From assembly GCA_029863645.1 (NCBI GenBank), contig JAOTVA010000006.1, positions 1 through 64,000 of the forward strand: a stretch of DNA of 64,000 nt. The letters run 5' to 3'. This DNA comes from Gemmatimonadota bacterium. Its GTDB lineage: Bacteria; Gemmatimonadota; Gemmatimonadetes; Longimicrobiales; Gaopeijiaceae. The notes beneath the pieces are model-generated. The model did not search any database. It worked only from the letters and a program-made list of their open reading frames with translations, and was not told the origin of the DNA. The position numbers and the translations under genes were made by a program. Shown piece by piece: positions 1-8,352 of the stretch (position 1 is the stretch's first letter; each line of letters opens with the position of its first letter).

Positions 1-270
1 GTGGCGGTCGCGACGAATGTGCACCCGCTCTTGTTGATGATCCCCGCGACCCTGTCCGCGTCGTGCGCGTTCATGATGCCCGTGGCCACGCCGCCCAACG
101 CCATCGTCTTCGGAAGCGACCGCGTCCGGATTCCCGAGATGGCCAGGATCGGCCTCGTGCTGAACCTGATCGGGGCGTTGGTGGTCACGGTGGCGTTCAT
201 GGTGCTGGGCACCGCGATCTTCGGGATCGAGTCGGGGGTGATGCCGGATTGGGCGGTGTTGGGCGGGTAG
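1..270 (+). CDS. SLC13/DASS-type sodium:anion symporter, C-terminal fragment
   Basis: This is the last 89 residues of an inner-membrane sodium-coupled transporter for di- or tricarboxylates or sulfate; the 5' part lies outside the window, so the GTG at base 1 is not taken as the start. The sequence shows the family's second helix-hairpin signature, SASCAFMMPVATPPNAIVFG, near residues 20-39, followed by a hydrophobic segment (about 50-75) that would be the last membrane helix. Stop TAG at 268-270. The family call is firm, but the substrate cannot be read from this fragment. The next gene starts 20 nt downstream on the same strand. Confidence 0.85.
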   Translation: MAVATNVHPLLLMIPATLSASCAFMMPVATPPNAIVFGSDRVRIPEMARIGLVLNLIGALVVTVAFMVLGTAIFGIESGVMPDWAVLGG

Positions 271-290
271 GCCGCGAACCCAGGGGCGGC

Positions 291-794
291 ATGAAGACCG
301 AGCACACGACGTATCGAGAGCGCACCCCCGGGCCTGCTTGGGTTCGGGCGATCCTGTGGGGCGCCATCGTGCTGGGTTGCTATCCGCTCCTGATCGGCTC
401 TGACGTCGAAACTTCTTTGATGCCTCGCCTGGCGATCGTCGGCGCAGTGGTGTGCATGGGGGTGGCCGTGGAGGTCTTCTTGAACGGCCTTACGGTGCTC
501 GTCCAAGAAACGAGAGTCTTCATGTACCTCGGTATGTTTCCTCTCGTCCGCAGAAGCGTACCGCTGTCCGACATCGTCACCATGGAGTCGGTGCGGTACC
601 AGCCGATCCGAGAGTTCGGCGGGTGGGGCGTGCGGGGCTGGGGGAAAAGGAAGGCCTGGTCCGCCCGAGGCAGCCAGGCAGTCGCCTTGACCCTGGAGGG
701 CGAGAGGCTGCTGCTCATCGGCAGCGACCATCCCAGGCGACTCGAGGAACGGATTCGAGCCGCATCAGGGGAGTCGACGGCGAACTCGTCGTAG
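291..794 (+). CDS. Membrane protein with PH-like C-terminal domain
   Basis: A 167-residue protein of unknown function. ATG at 291 begins a sensible N-terminus; the reading frame is open further upstream but there it overlaps the transporter. Residues about 18-35 and 42-65 form two hydrophobic segments, so the protein is probably a membrane hairpin with a cytoplasmic C-terminal domain. That domain (about 75-155) has alternating beta strands ending in a helix and carries a YQPIREFGGWGVRG stretch resembling small bacterial PH-like domains found after two membrane helices. Its role is unknown. It ends 3 nt before the thioesterase start, so the two are probably co-transcribed. Confidence 0.6.
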   Translation: MKTEHTTYRERTPGPAWVRAILWGAIVLGCYPLLIGSDVETSLMPRLAIVGAVVCMGVAVEVFLNGLTVLVQETRVFMYLGMFPLVRRSVPLSDIVTMESVRYQPIREFGGWGVRGWGKRKAWSARGSQAVALTLEGERLLLIGSDHPRRLEERIRAASGESTANSS

Positions 795-797
795 GCC

Positions 798-1325
798 ATG
801 TGGACGGAGCCGGGTATATTCGCGCCTATGGTAGAGCGCGATACGTCCCCGAAGAGCCCTGCGGCGTCACAGTCGGTCGTGTCCGAGATGATGATGCCGC
901 ACCAGGTCAACAACCTGGGCCACGTATTCGGTGGTGAGATCCTCTCCATGGTAGACCGGGCGGCCGCCGTTGCGGCGATGCGGCACGCTGGTAGCCCGGT
1001 GGTCACGGTCTCTATCGACCGCGTGGACTTCAAGCAGCCTATCTATACTGGTGAGCTTGTCACCTGCACCGCCCGCGTGAACTTCGTGGGCCGTACCTCC
1101 ATGGAAGTGGGTGTGAGAGTCGAGGCCGAAAACCTCCTTAGCGGGCTCAAGCGACACACCAATACGTGTTGGCTCACGTTCGTGGCCATCGATCGCGACC
1201 ACAAACCGTGCCGGGTCCGGCCGCTGGACCTCGAGGATGCCGAGGATGAGCGCCGTTTTCACGAAGGCACTCGACGCCGTGAGGTGCGGGAGGCTCTGGA
1301 TCGGGAGTTAGACGAGGGGTCCTAG
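798..1325 (+). CDS. Hotdog-fold acyl-CoA thioesterase
   Basis: Predicted cytoplasmic acyl-CoA hydrolase of the YciA/ACOT group, releasing fatty acids and CoA. The 175-residue protein has the classic hotdog signature: NNLGHVFGGEILSMVDRAAA (about residues 36-55), where the Asp sits on the central helix, followed by VTVSIDRVDFKQPIYTGELV. The length suits a single hotdog domain with a charged C-terminal tail (about 145-175). The start at 798 is 3 nt after the previous stop; ATG at 828 is an alternative that would remove ten poorly conserved residues. Neither start has a strong ribosome-binding site. The fatty-acid role fits the FadI-type thiolase 4 kb away, although the two are not in one operon. 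Confidence 0.85.
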   Translation: MWTEPGIFAPMVERDTSPKSPAASQSVVSEMMMPHQVNNLGHVFGGEILSMVDRAAAVAAMRHAGSPVVTVSIDRVDFKQPIYTGELVTCTARVNFVGRTSMEVGVRVEAENLLSGLKRHTNTCWLTFVAIDRDHKPCRVRPLDLEDAEDERRFHEGTRRREVREALDRELDEGS

Positions 1326-1381
1326 AGCAGCCGGGGGAAGCCGGACAAGAGCATTGCGGCTGCGTCCGGGAGGGGCACAGT

Positions 1382-2524
1382 TTGGATATTATGCGATATA
1401 TGCCCCCAAACACTGCTCTAGCGCTCGTCGGGACGCTCGTCACGACGCTGTACGGGTGTCAGCAGGTCGATCAACTGCTGCCGTTCGAGATCGATCCGGC
1501 GCAAGGGCAAACTGTTACGGTGACGGCGAACGGCGGCGTCGTCAGCCTACCGCCGAACTTCTCCATAGAATTCTTTCCCGGCTCGCTCCCGGGCTCCGAA
1601 CTGGTGACCGCGCAGCAGCGCCTCGATGCCTTCCCGTTGGATGCCGGCTTGTCGGTTCCGGGTAGGGCATACGATGTCGGTCCAGCTGGGTTAGTGCTCT
1701 CCCCCAGTGCCCCGGCGCGCGTCCAGATCGCCGTACCCGACGAACTGCTCGAGGCGGGCGACGCTCTGACCCTGTCGGTCGCCGTGGTGAGGCCAGACAA
1801 CTCGATCGTGACGGACGCGACGAGTTACGACCTGTCGAACGGGATCCTGACCGCAGACGTCTACGAGCTCGGCCCCATGGCCGCCGTGGTGGCCACCGAC
1901 GCCATCCAGATCGGTGACATTGCGGACGTGCCTCCGCTTGACGGGGGTGCGATTACGCCGGTGTCACCGCCGCCGTCCGCTGGAGGTCCAGCGCGTTCAC
2001 ACCCCGGCGGAGTCGTCTTCTCGGCGAGCTGCTCACCGGGAGAGCGAAGCTGCTTCACGTCAGGCATTGCGAAGATCTGGGTCGACGACGTCGTGCGTCA
2101 GCGGCTTGGAAGCAACTTGGTGTTGCTCAACACGACGGTTGAAGCCAGCATCGACTTCTTCGCGTTCAACGTGAGTTCGCTGCCCGACAGTGCGGTCGGC
2201 TTTTTTCACATCGATGGAGACCTCCGCGCGCGCATCAATGAAGTCGTCGCGAGTCGCGAGGTCGGGGAGGAGATCGCCATTTTTACGGGCAACGGCTCCG
2301 ATCCGAACAATCCGGAAGCAACTGCGATCTCCATCAGCGGTGGCGACATGACCTTTGAGTTCACGTCTCAGGAAGATCCGGAAGTCATCGAGTTCGACGT
2401 CACCGGCGTGGGCACGAGCGACCTGCTCACCATTCAACTCGAAGGTGAGATCGAGTTCGACAACGGCCCGGGGGTGCCCAAGACGATGGGGGCGATCGTC
2501 GCCCACGTGAGGCTTCGCCGATGA
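1382..2524 (+). CDS. Lipoprotein with ZU5-like domain, first gene of outer-membrane trio
   Basis: A 380-residue predicted lipoprotein. I chose the TTG at 1382 because a GGGAGGGG ribosome-binding site lies 6 nt upstream; ATG codons at 1391 and 1400 are alternatives. The signal peptide ends in the lipobox TLYGC. Residues about 35-165 resemble a ZU5-type beta domain (GGVVSLPPNFSIEFFPGSLP, then DVGPAGLVLSPSAPARVQIA), as seen in other secreted bacterial proteins. A proline-rich linker (about 180-200) leads to a C-terminal beta-rich domain I do not recognise. Its stop overlaps the ATG of the barrel gene by 4 nt, which suggests translational coupling. Function unknown; probably surface-exposed or periplasmic. 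Confidence 0.65.
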   Translation: MDIMRYMPPNTALALVGTLVTTLYGCQQVDQLLPFEIDPAQGQTVTVTANGGVVSLPPNFSIEFFPGSLPGSELVTAQQRLDAFPLDAGLSVPGRAYDVGPAGLVLSPSAPARVQIAVPDELLEAGDALTLSVAVVRPDNSIVTDATSYDLSNGILTADVYELGPMAAVVATDAIQIGDIADVPPLDGGAITPVSPPPSAGGPARSHPGGVVFSASCSPGERSCFTSGIAKIWVDDVVRQRLGSNLVLLNTTVEASIDFFAFNVSSLPDSAVGFFHIDGDLRARINEVVASREVGEEIAIFTGNGSDPNNPEATAISISGGDMTFEFTSQEDPEVIEFDVTGVGTSDLLTIQLEGEIEFDNGPGVPKTMGAIVAHVRLRR

Positions 2525-3945
2525 GGCATTGGGCGGCGACTTGCACTGCGTGCCTCTTCGTTCTCTCGCCGAGCGTCGTAGCTGCTCAATTCTCTCCGGG
2601 TGCTCGGTCGGTTGCCATGGGCGGCGCGGGTATGGTGTACTCGTCGGGCGTCGACGCGATCGAGTGGAATCCGGCGAATCTGGCTCTCGAGAGCGGATGG
2701 AACGTCTCGGGTGAGTTCGGGATGTCGGGGCTGATGAGTGGCGTCTCGTGCGACGACATCGGGGCGATCCTCGGCTTCGGTCAGTGCGACTCCCAGCCCT
2801 GGGGATGGAACTTCGACGATGTCGGATGCGATGCGACGGTCACCGCGGGAATTCCCGACAATGGTGTGACCGTGAGCACCAACTCCGAGGGTTTCCTTAC
2901 CGCGTTCGGTGCGGACAAGGCGGGTCTTCCGAAACCCGGCTTGCCGCTGCCCACCATCGGCATCACTGTAGGTTCGGTCGGGGTGCGGGCGCGGAGCCGT
3001 GTCATGACCGAGACGACCGTGAGCAAAGAGCTCATGGGTCTCATGTGTGAAGGCTTCGATCCCGCCATGATCCAGCAGTACCAGGTCGGCAACACCGGCT
3101 TCCGGACGACGTCGTTCTCCGAGGTCACGGCAGGGTACGGTACCACGCTCGGCGGCCGACTCGGCGTCGGTGTTGGCGTGCGGTACGTCATGGGGCACTC
3201 GCTCACCCAGGGGCGCTTCTTCGAGCCGGTGTTGGACCTTACCAACGAGACCATCGAGGTGACCGGCATCGCGGTCGAGTCGACCGGGGGCAGCGGCTAC
3301 GGACTCGATGTCGGCCTCGCGCTCGACCTGATCGCCGGATTGAGGGTGTCAGTGTCAGGCACGAACATCATCCAGAAGATGAACTGGGATGAGTCGCTCG
3401 TGGCTCACGAGGCGACCTACACGGGTTGCTCCACCGGCTCCCCTTCGTGTCCCAATGGCGATGATTTCGACCAACTCGACTTCGAGGACTTCATCAACAG
3501 GTTCGAGGGGGAGCCCATTGCCGGTGGGTCCGTGAGTCTTCCGGTCTACCAGACCGCTCAGGAGCTCTTCAGGGCGGCCTACTTTCCCACCGTGTTTCGC
3601 GCCGGTGCGGGATGGAGGGCAGGTGGGACGACGGTGGAGCTCGTTGGGGCCTCCGTTTCTCCCCGCGGCCGCCAGAAGAACGAGTGGGATGAACGCATCT
3701 CGCTCGGCGTGGAGCAGTGGCTTTGGATTCTCGCGCTGCGCGCCGGCGGCGCCTTGGGGTCGGACGGCCTCCAGGCGATCAACGGTGGCATCGCCTTGGC
3801 GCTCGGTCCGGTCCATCTCGACGTAAGTGGTGGATTCATGTCGGGTGGCTTCGACTTCGCGAGCGGGGTGGTGACACCGCAGAATGTCGAGTACGCCGGT
3901 GCCCAGCTCACCGTGGCCCTGCAGCTTAAGGGAGGTGGCCGTTGA
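2521..3945 (+). CDS. Outer-membrane beta-barrel protein (PorV/FadL-like, DUF5723-like)
   Basis: A 474-residue predicted outer-membrane protein. The signal peptide ends near VVAAQF. Immediately after it comes FSPGARSVAMGGAGMVYSSG followed by a WNPANLA motif, the hallmark N-terminus of FadL/PorV/PorQ-like barrels. The rest is rich in glycine and alternating hydrophobic residues, typical of barrel strands, and ends with a strand-like VALQLKGGGR. Known relatives transport hydrophobic compounds or act as surface-protein shuttles in type IX secretion; which applies here is not determined. It overlaps both neighbours by 4 nt (start within the stop of the upstream lipoprotein, stop within the start of the downstream one), so the three are almost certainly made together. 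Confidence 0.75.
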   Translation: MRHWAATCTACLFVLSPSVVAAQFSPGARSVAMGGAGMVYSSGVDAIEWNPANLALESGWNVSGEFGMSGLMSGVSCDDIGAILGFGQCDSQPWGWNFDDVGCDATVTAGIPDNGVTVSTNSEGFLTAFGADKAGLPKPGLPLPTIGITVGSVGVRARSRVMTETTVSKELMGLMCEGFDPAMIQQYQVGNTGFRTTSFSEVTAGYGTTLGGRLGVGVGVRYVMGHSLTQGRFFEPVLDLTNETIEVTGIAVESTGGSGYGLDVGLALDLIAGLRVSVSGTNIIQKMNWDESLVAHEATYTGCSTGSPSCPNGDDFDQLDFEDFINRFEGEPIAGGSVSLPVYQTAQELFRAAYFPTVFRAGAGWRAGGTTVELVGASVSPRGRQKNEWDERISLGVEQWLWILALRAGGALGSDGLQAINGGIALALGPVHLDVSGGFMSGGFDFASGVVTPQNVEYAGAQLTVALQLKGGGR

Positions 3946-5306
3946 GGTTCCCGACTCGCCGCTTCGCCCTGCTGCTCGCTGTTGGTGTTGCCGCATGCTC
4001 CGATGGCGTGGGGCCTGTTGGGGAGCCGGGGATCGGACTGCAGTTCTCGGTCGAGGTGCCCGCCGCCGTGTCGGCCGCCGAGACTACGGCGCTCGGGACG
4101 GCCTTCGATCAGGTCGACTCGTATCGAATCACCGTGAGGGACAGCGTCACGGGGTCGATCCTCAAGGCGGACACCATTCCCGTCGGCTCTGGACTCACCC
4201 AGCACAGATTCGACTTTGACCTGCCACCTTCGGCGGTGGGCCTGCGGGCGCGGATCAACGTCGTCGGCTTCGCCGGCGCCACTGAGATGTATCGCGCGAC
4301 TGCCGTCACCACGATCCGGGCGGTAACCGGTAGTGCGGCGTCGGTCGTGCTCGCGGTTCGGTACACGGGCCCGGGTTTGCGGGGCACGGTCACCGATGAC
4401 GCCGGAACCGGTCTCGATGGAGTGAGCGTAGGCCTCTATCAGGCGGCGAACCTCATCACGAGCGTCAATACCGAGCCTGATGGCACGTATCTGTTCTTGA
4501 ACGTGACTGCCGGGGCTTACTCGGTAGAACCGACTCCACCCCCGAGCCTGTTCGTGTGCCCGGTCGGTCGTAACGTGGACTTCCAGGCCAGCGAGGCACT
4601 CGTCGCGGACTTCGTGGCCAGTGTCGCACCGTGCGAAATCAATCTGCTCGTCCTCGCCGGGGGTGACTTCGACAACACGCGGACGGTCGCCGACATGTTC
4701 GCCAACACACCGGGCGTCATCACGGACAGGTTCTTCTTCGTCAGCCGGACCCCTGGCCTGAGCACGCTCAGGCAGTACGACGTGGTTCTGCTGTTCACCA
4801 ACGGCATCTTCGACGAGACATCGGTGCTCGGATCGGAGCTCGAGCAGTACGTACAGGTCGGCGGAAACCTCGTGATCGGCTCCTTCTACTATCAGGGTCG
4901 GAGCGATAGCGGGTTCGGCGTGCCGGGCTGGGGAGGACTCGAGAACGTCGATCCGTTCACAGGCGATGTGGACCCGTTCACAGGCCGTGCCGGCGCGACC
5001 TATGCCGCGAATTCGTTGGACGGCGGCAGTATCGTCGCGCACCCGCTGACCCTGGGCGTCGGATCGCTCACTTCAGTCAGTGGCTATAGCGCCGGTGTCC
5101 TAGCCAAGCCGACCGCGACGGTGGTCGCCTCGTGGACCGACGGCGCGCCGCTAATCGGATATCGGATTCTCGGTGGCGGGCAGCGCGTGGTCGGCGTGAG
5201 TCTCTTCCCGGCCGCGGCGGACCCCACTGAGGTAACGGGGGACGTGCAGGTACTCTGGGAGAACGCGATTACCTGGGCGGGCATCGCCGGGGGCCCCACG
5301 CCGTAG
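3942..5306 (+). CDS. Lipoprotein with carboxypeptidase-regulatory-like and GATase-like domains
   Basis: A 454-residue predicted lipoprotein, starting at a TTG (3942) that overlaps the barrel gene's stop. The lipobox is GVAAC at residues 16-20. Residues about 25-140 form a beta-rich domain; about 145-195 is a carboxypeptidase-regulatory-like (CNA-B type) module with GTVTDDAGTGLDGVSVGLY; about 230-450 resembles a class-I glutamine-amidotransferase-like fold (INLLVLAGGD, then QYDVVLLFTNG and VQVGGNLVIGSF) used as a non-catalytic module in many secreted proteins. I see no Cys-His-Glu catalytic triad. A 21-nt tandem duplication encodes VDPFTGD-VDPFTGR. It is probably a surface protein partnering the upstream barrel; function unknown. 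Confidence 0.65.
   Translation: MRFPTRRFALLLAVGVAACSDGVGPVGEPGIGLQFSVEVPAAVSAAETTALGTAFDQVDSYRITVRDSVTGSILKADTIPVGSGLTQHRFDFDLPPSAVGLRARINVVGFAGATEMYRATAVTTIRAVTGSAASVVLAVRYTGPGLRGTVTDDAGTGLDGVSVGLYQAANLITSVNTEPDGTYLFLNVTAGAYSVEPTPPPSLFVCPVGRNVDFQASEALVADFVASVAPCEINLLVLAGGDFDNTRTVADMFANTPGVITDRFFFVSRTPGLSTLRQYDVVLLFTNGIFDETSVLGSELEQYVQVGGNLVIGSFYYQGRSDSGFGVPGWGGLENVDPFTGDVDPFTGRAGATYAANSLDGGSIVAHPLTLGVGSLTSVSGYSAGVLAKPTATVVASWTDGAPLIGYRILGGGQRVVGVSLFPAAADPTEVTGDVQVLWENAITWAGIAGGPTP
4947..4988 (+). repeat. 21-nt tandem duplication within a lipoprotein gene
   Basis: Two adjacent 21-nt units (4947-4967 and 4968-4988) share GATCCGTTCACAGGC/GACCCGTTCACAGGC cores and encode VDPFTGD then VDPFTGR. 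The reading frame is preserved. It looks like a simple slippage duplication in a loop of the GATase-like domain. Confidence 0.7.
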
Positions 5307-5314
5307 ACCGGTCG

Positions 5315-5342
5315 GGCGCCGCTGGCCTAGGTCAGCGGCGCC
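5315..5342. terminator. Bidirectional hairpin between convergent genes
   Basis: A perfect 10-bp stem (GGCGCCGCTG at 5315-5324 with CAGCGGCGCC at 5333-5342) encloses an 8-nt loop. It sits between the convergent lipoprotein and thiolase genes and overlaps the last codons and the stop of the thiolase. No clear T-run follows, so it may need Rho or act only as a stability element. Confidence 0.5.
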
Positions 5343-6609
5343 GCTCGACCACCATCGCGAAGCCCATCCCGCCAGCGGCGCACACGGTGATGAGCCCGAA
5401 CTCGACGTCGCGTCTCGCCATCTCGTTCAGGATCGTGAGGGTGAGACGACCGCCCGTAGCTCCGAACGGGTGACCGATCGAGAGTGAGCCGCCCATGACG
5501 TTGATCACGTCGATGTCGGGATGCCCGACGGCCTCGCTGCGGCCCAACTCCTCCTCCGCGAACTTCTTGGACGAGAGCGCCTGAAGGTTGGACAGCACCT
5601 GGGCGGCGAACGCTTCGTGCATCTCCATGAGTCCGATGTCGCGCATGGTGAGGCCCGCCCGGTCAAGCGCAAGCGGGGCCGCGTAAGCCGGTCCCTGGAG
5701 GAGCTGACCCGCAGGATCGAGCGCGGTCCACGCCCAGCTGCGCACGTAGCCCATGGGCTCGATGCCCTCCGCCGCGGCCAGATCGTCTCGCATGAGCACG
5801 AGCGCGGACGCCCCGTCGGTCAGCGGGGAGGCATTCCCCGCTGTGACGGAGCCGTGTTTTCTGTCGAAGACCGGCCGGAGCATCTCGAGCTTCTCCGGCG
5901 TCGTGTCCATGCGGATGCCGTTGTCCTTGACGATGACCTTCTCGAAGTCTGGCGGCACGTAGACCGGAACGATCTCGGCGGTAAGGCGCCCGTCCTGGGT
6001 GCCGGCCGCTGCCAGCCGATGGGACCGCAGCGCCCAGTCGTCCTGTGCCTCCCGTGAGATTCCGTTTTCCTTGGCCATTCGCTCGGCGGACTCACCCATC
6101 GATTCACCGGTCGTAGGCTCGGCGATCGCCGGCTGCACAGGGATCAGGTCCCTGGGCCGCACAGCGCGAAATGGGGAGAGCTTCTGGCCGAGCGTCTTGC
6201 CCTTCGAAGCCGCGACCAGGCTCTTCGAGAGTACGTCACTCACCGTAATCGGGACGTGCGAGAGTGACTCGGCTCCCCCCGCCATGACCACGTCCGCCTG
6301 TCCGACCTCGATCATCTGGACCGCGTCAGTGATCGCCTGGTTCGCCGATGAGCAGGCTCGCGACACAGTGACCGCCGGAACGGTCTTCGGAAGCACAGCG
6401 AGCCCAACCTCGCGCGCAATGTTCGGAGCCTTGGGGTCGTGTACCACCGTGCCGAATACGAGCTGGTCGATGCGGTCTCCCTTCAGGCCGCTCCGGGCCA
6501 ATGCGTCGCGGACGGCGACCTTGCCGAGCTCGATGGCCGATAGGTCGGCGAACACGGTTCCCGACCGAGAGAATGGAGTTCGGCATCCTGCGACGATGGC
6601 GGTCTTCAT
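5332..6609 (-). CDS. fadI: Acetyl-CoA acyltransferase (3-ketoacyl-CoA thiolase, FadI type)
   Basis: A 425-residue thiolase that cleaves 3-ketoacyl-CoA to acetyl-CoA and a shortened acyl-CoA in beta-oxidation. All catalytic elements are visible: nucleophilic Cys86 in SRACSSANQ, the MHEAFAAQ His, the GHPFGATGGR motif (His380) and the acid/base Cys410 in CAAGGMG. The length and the loop between the catalytic halves fit FadI (about 436 residues in E. coli) better than shorter biosynthetic acetyltransferases. A partner FadJ-type multifunctional subunit is not in the window. The gene stands alone on the minus strand; its upstream end faces the membrane-protein gene at 6730, so the 120-nt gap should hold divergent promoters. 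Confidence 0.9.
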   Translation of the reverse strand: MKTAIVAGCRTPFSRSGTVFADLSAIELGKVAVRDALARSGLKGDRIDQLVFGTVVHDPKAPNIAREVGLAVLPKTVPAVTVSRACSSANQAITDAVQMIEVGQADVVMAGGAESLSHVPITVSDVLSKSLVAASKGKTLGQKLSPFRAVRPRDLIPVQPAIAEPTTGESMGESAERMAKENGISREAQDDWALRSHRLAAAGTQDGRLTAEIVPVYVPPDFEKVIVKDNGIRMDTTPEKLEMLRPVFDRKHGSVTAGNASPLTDGASALVLMRDDLAAAEGIEPMGYVRSWAWTALDPAGQLLQGPAYAAPLALDRAGLTMRDIGLMEMHEAFAAQVLSNLQALSSKKFAEEELGRSEAVGHPDIDVINVMGGSLSIGHPFGATGGRLTLTILNEMARRDVEFGLITVCAAGGMGFAMVVERRR

Positions 6610-6729
6610 GTCCTGAAACTCGCGACGGCTCAGCGGTGAATCAAACGGTCCCCTCGGTTGTGGCCCGCCCTCCGGCCGTCTACAGTGGCGCTTGGGACAT
6701 CGGCGGATTCAGGCGACGGAGGGGACGAC

Positions 6730-7176
6730 GTGGACTCGGGCCCGATCGAACCAGTCGATTCCTCAACTTCGGCGCCCGCCCATCGGTCGAGGTCCATCGC
6801 GCTGGCTGCAAGACTGGGAGCATGGGGCTTCGTCGCCGCACTCATCCCCCCATTCGCGCAAGCTCTGAACGGACCTCGGTGGCTCGCGGACTTGGCGGTC
6901 CTGAGTGCCGTGGGCTTGCTCACGAGCGGGATAGGGATCGCCGCCGCCTCCGTCCTGGTCATCCGGGCGCTTCCGTCCGGCCTCAGCCCGTTAAAGGTGG
7001 CCGCCGTCGTCGGGATTCCCTTCGGTGCCACGTTGTGCCTTGGTGGCATTGCCATCGTGGCACCCCTCAGTCGCTTTGCGGGCGTCGTCGATGCGGGCGG
7101 ACCTCTCGTGCTCCTCTTGGGTGTACTCGTCGTCGTGATGTTATTGATCGAATTCCTGCGCGGGAGGAAGGCTTGA
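6730..7176 (+). CDS. Small integral membrane protein
   Basis: A 148-residue protein of unknown function. I start it at the GTG at 6730 because a GGAGGGG ribosome-binding site ends 5 nt upstream; the frame is open further 5' but that part is compositionally unlike protein. After about 20 charged/serine-rich residues there are four hydrophobic segments (roughly 30-48, 55-78, 85-108 and 118-138), ending in a positively charged FLRGRKA tail. No family motif is recognised. Its stop overlaps the TTG start of the following DinB-like gene, so the two are translated together. Confidence 0.6.
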   Translation: MDSGPIEPVDSSTSAPAHRSRSIALAARLGAWGFVAALIPPFAQALNGPRWLADLAVLSAVGLLTSGIGIAAASVLVIRALPSGLSPLKVAAVVGIPFGATLCLGGIAIVAPLSRFAGVVDAGGPLVLLLGVLVVVMLLIEFLRGRKA

Positions 7177-7721
7177 GTAGCCCGAGGCACGCGATCGCTT
7201 CGATCGAGGGTGAGTACCGGCGCTACAGATCTTTGGGAGAAGGAGTGATCGATCAGCTCAGCCAAGAGGAGTTGGTCGTCCATGGATCGAGCGAGAGCCT
7301 CTCGATCGCCACCCTTGTCTGGCACATCTCCGGCAACCTCGAGTCGCGCTTCACCGACTTCCTCACGGCGGATGGTGAAAAGCCGTGGAGGCACCGCGAG
7401 ACGGAGTTCGAGGACCGCCAGGTGAGCCGTGACGCGCTAATCGACAAGTGGGACCGGGGTTGGGCCGTGCTTTTCGAGGCTCTCGATCCTCTCGTAGACG
7501 AAGACTTGGCCCGATCCATCACCATCCGTGACGTGCCTCTCACCATTGCCGAGGCGCTGCATCGGTCACTCGCGCATGCCAGCTACCACGTTGGGCAGAT
7601 GGCGTACATAGGAAAGATGCTGCGCGGTGAAGAGTGGCATTACCTGAGTATTCCGCCCGGCGGCTCGGCGGCGTACAACGCGAACCCCACGCTGGAGAAG
7701 GGGCTAGGCGGGGCGCGGTGA
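7173..7721 (+). CDS. DinB-like (DUF1572) four-helix metal-binding protein
   Basis: A 182-residue protein of the DinB/YfiT-like superfamily, four-helix bundles that bind a metal through three His; some act as thiol transferases, but most are uncharacterised. It starts at TTG 7173, inside the stop of the preceding gene and 4 nt after GGGAGGAAG. Visible features are the N-terminal YRRYRSLGEGVIDQL helix, the LVWHISGNLESRFTDFL segment supplying the first His, and the C-terminal SLAHASYHVGQMAYIGKML helix with the paired His typical of DUF1572. The length is normal for the family. The frame is open from 6501, but the upstream part overlaps two other genes and is not coding. Confidence 0.75.
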   Translation: MSSPRHAIASIEGEYRRYRSLGEGVIDQLSQEELVVHGSSESLSIATLVWHISGNLESRFTDFLTADGEKPWRHRETEFEDRQVSRDALIDKWDRGWAVLFEALDPLVDEDLARSITIRDVPLTIAEALHRSLAHASYHVGQMAYIGKMLRGEEWHYLSIPPGGSAAYNANPTLEKGLGGAR

Positions 7722-7829
7722 GGTGCGAGCCCTGGCCGGGCTCGCCTGTCGGATACTTGGAGGGCATCTTCGTCCGACCCGGGCACCGGGGGAGAGGGCG
7801 TGGGGAAGGAGAACGAGCGGAGGGGCTGC

Positions 7830-8339
7830 TTGAGCGAACAGATCGATCGCAAGGTCCAGCACGTCCAGATCGCGGAGTATCGCTATCGGCACGAGGCCGA
7901 GCTCGCCGCGGGCTTTCTGGCCGACGCGGGGATCCCGTTCTACCTCCAGACCGACGACGCTGGGGGGGCCGACTTGGGATTGTCCATGCTCCGCCCTTCG
8001 CTCCTGTGGGTGCGCGCGGTCGACGCGGAGTTGGCGCGAGACCTGGTCGCAGGGGATGAAGTGTCGCCGCAGGCCCGACCTCCCGCTCCCGCCAAGGTTC
8101 GGCGCGTAGCGCCGGCGTCCGAACCGCGCCTGACGATTTTGGAACGGGTGGTTGCGGGGGGACTCGCGGTAGCCCTGCTGGCCGTGGCTCCCAATCTGCC
8201 TCCCTCTCAGCTACAGCCATGGTTGGTGGCCCTCTGCTACATCTCGGGCTTTCTCCTCCTGGGTGCCGCGGCGCTCGGCCGCGCTTGGGGCGTGCTTGGC
8301 AACCTCATCAGGATGTTGTCCGGGAGTCCGCCACGATGA
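7830..8339 (+). CDS. DUF2007-like protein with two C-terminal membrane segments
   Basis: A protein of about 169 residues. The start is set at TTG 7830 because GCGGAGGGG lies 5 nt upstream; GTG 7800 is an alternative. Residues about 10-75 resemble the small DUF2007 (putative signal-transducing) module: an AEYRYRHEAELAAGFLADAGIPFYL strand-helix-strand followed by WVRAVDAELARDLV. In that family the module often sits in front of other domains. A proline/alanine linker leads to two hydrophobic segments (about 108-126 and 133-155). The function is unknown. It lies 13 nt upstream of the zinc dehydrogenase and may belong to that operon. Confidence 0.55.
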   Translation: MSEQIDRKVQHVQIAEYRYRHEAELAAGFLADAGIPFYLQTDDAGGADLGLSMLRPSLLWVRAVDAELARDLVAGDEVSPQARPPAPAKVRRVAPASEPRLTILERVVAGGLAVALLAVAPNLPPSQLQPWLVALCYISGFLLLGAAALGRAWGVLGNLIRMLSGSPPR

Positions 8340-8352
8340 AGGGAATCGCCTA

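Noticed and set aside
3579-5042. Open frame of 487 codons on the minus strand
   Set aside because: It lies opposite two well-supported lipoprotein/barrel genes, is Arg/His/Asp-rich without hydrophobic core pattern, and is a typical antisense shadow in high-GC DNA.
6501-7172. N-terminal extension of the DinB-like frame
   Set aside because: The extension overlaps the thiolase and the small membrane protein gene; a strong ribosome-binding site sits right before TTG 7173.
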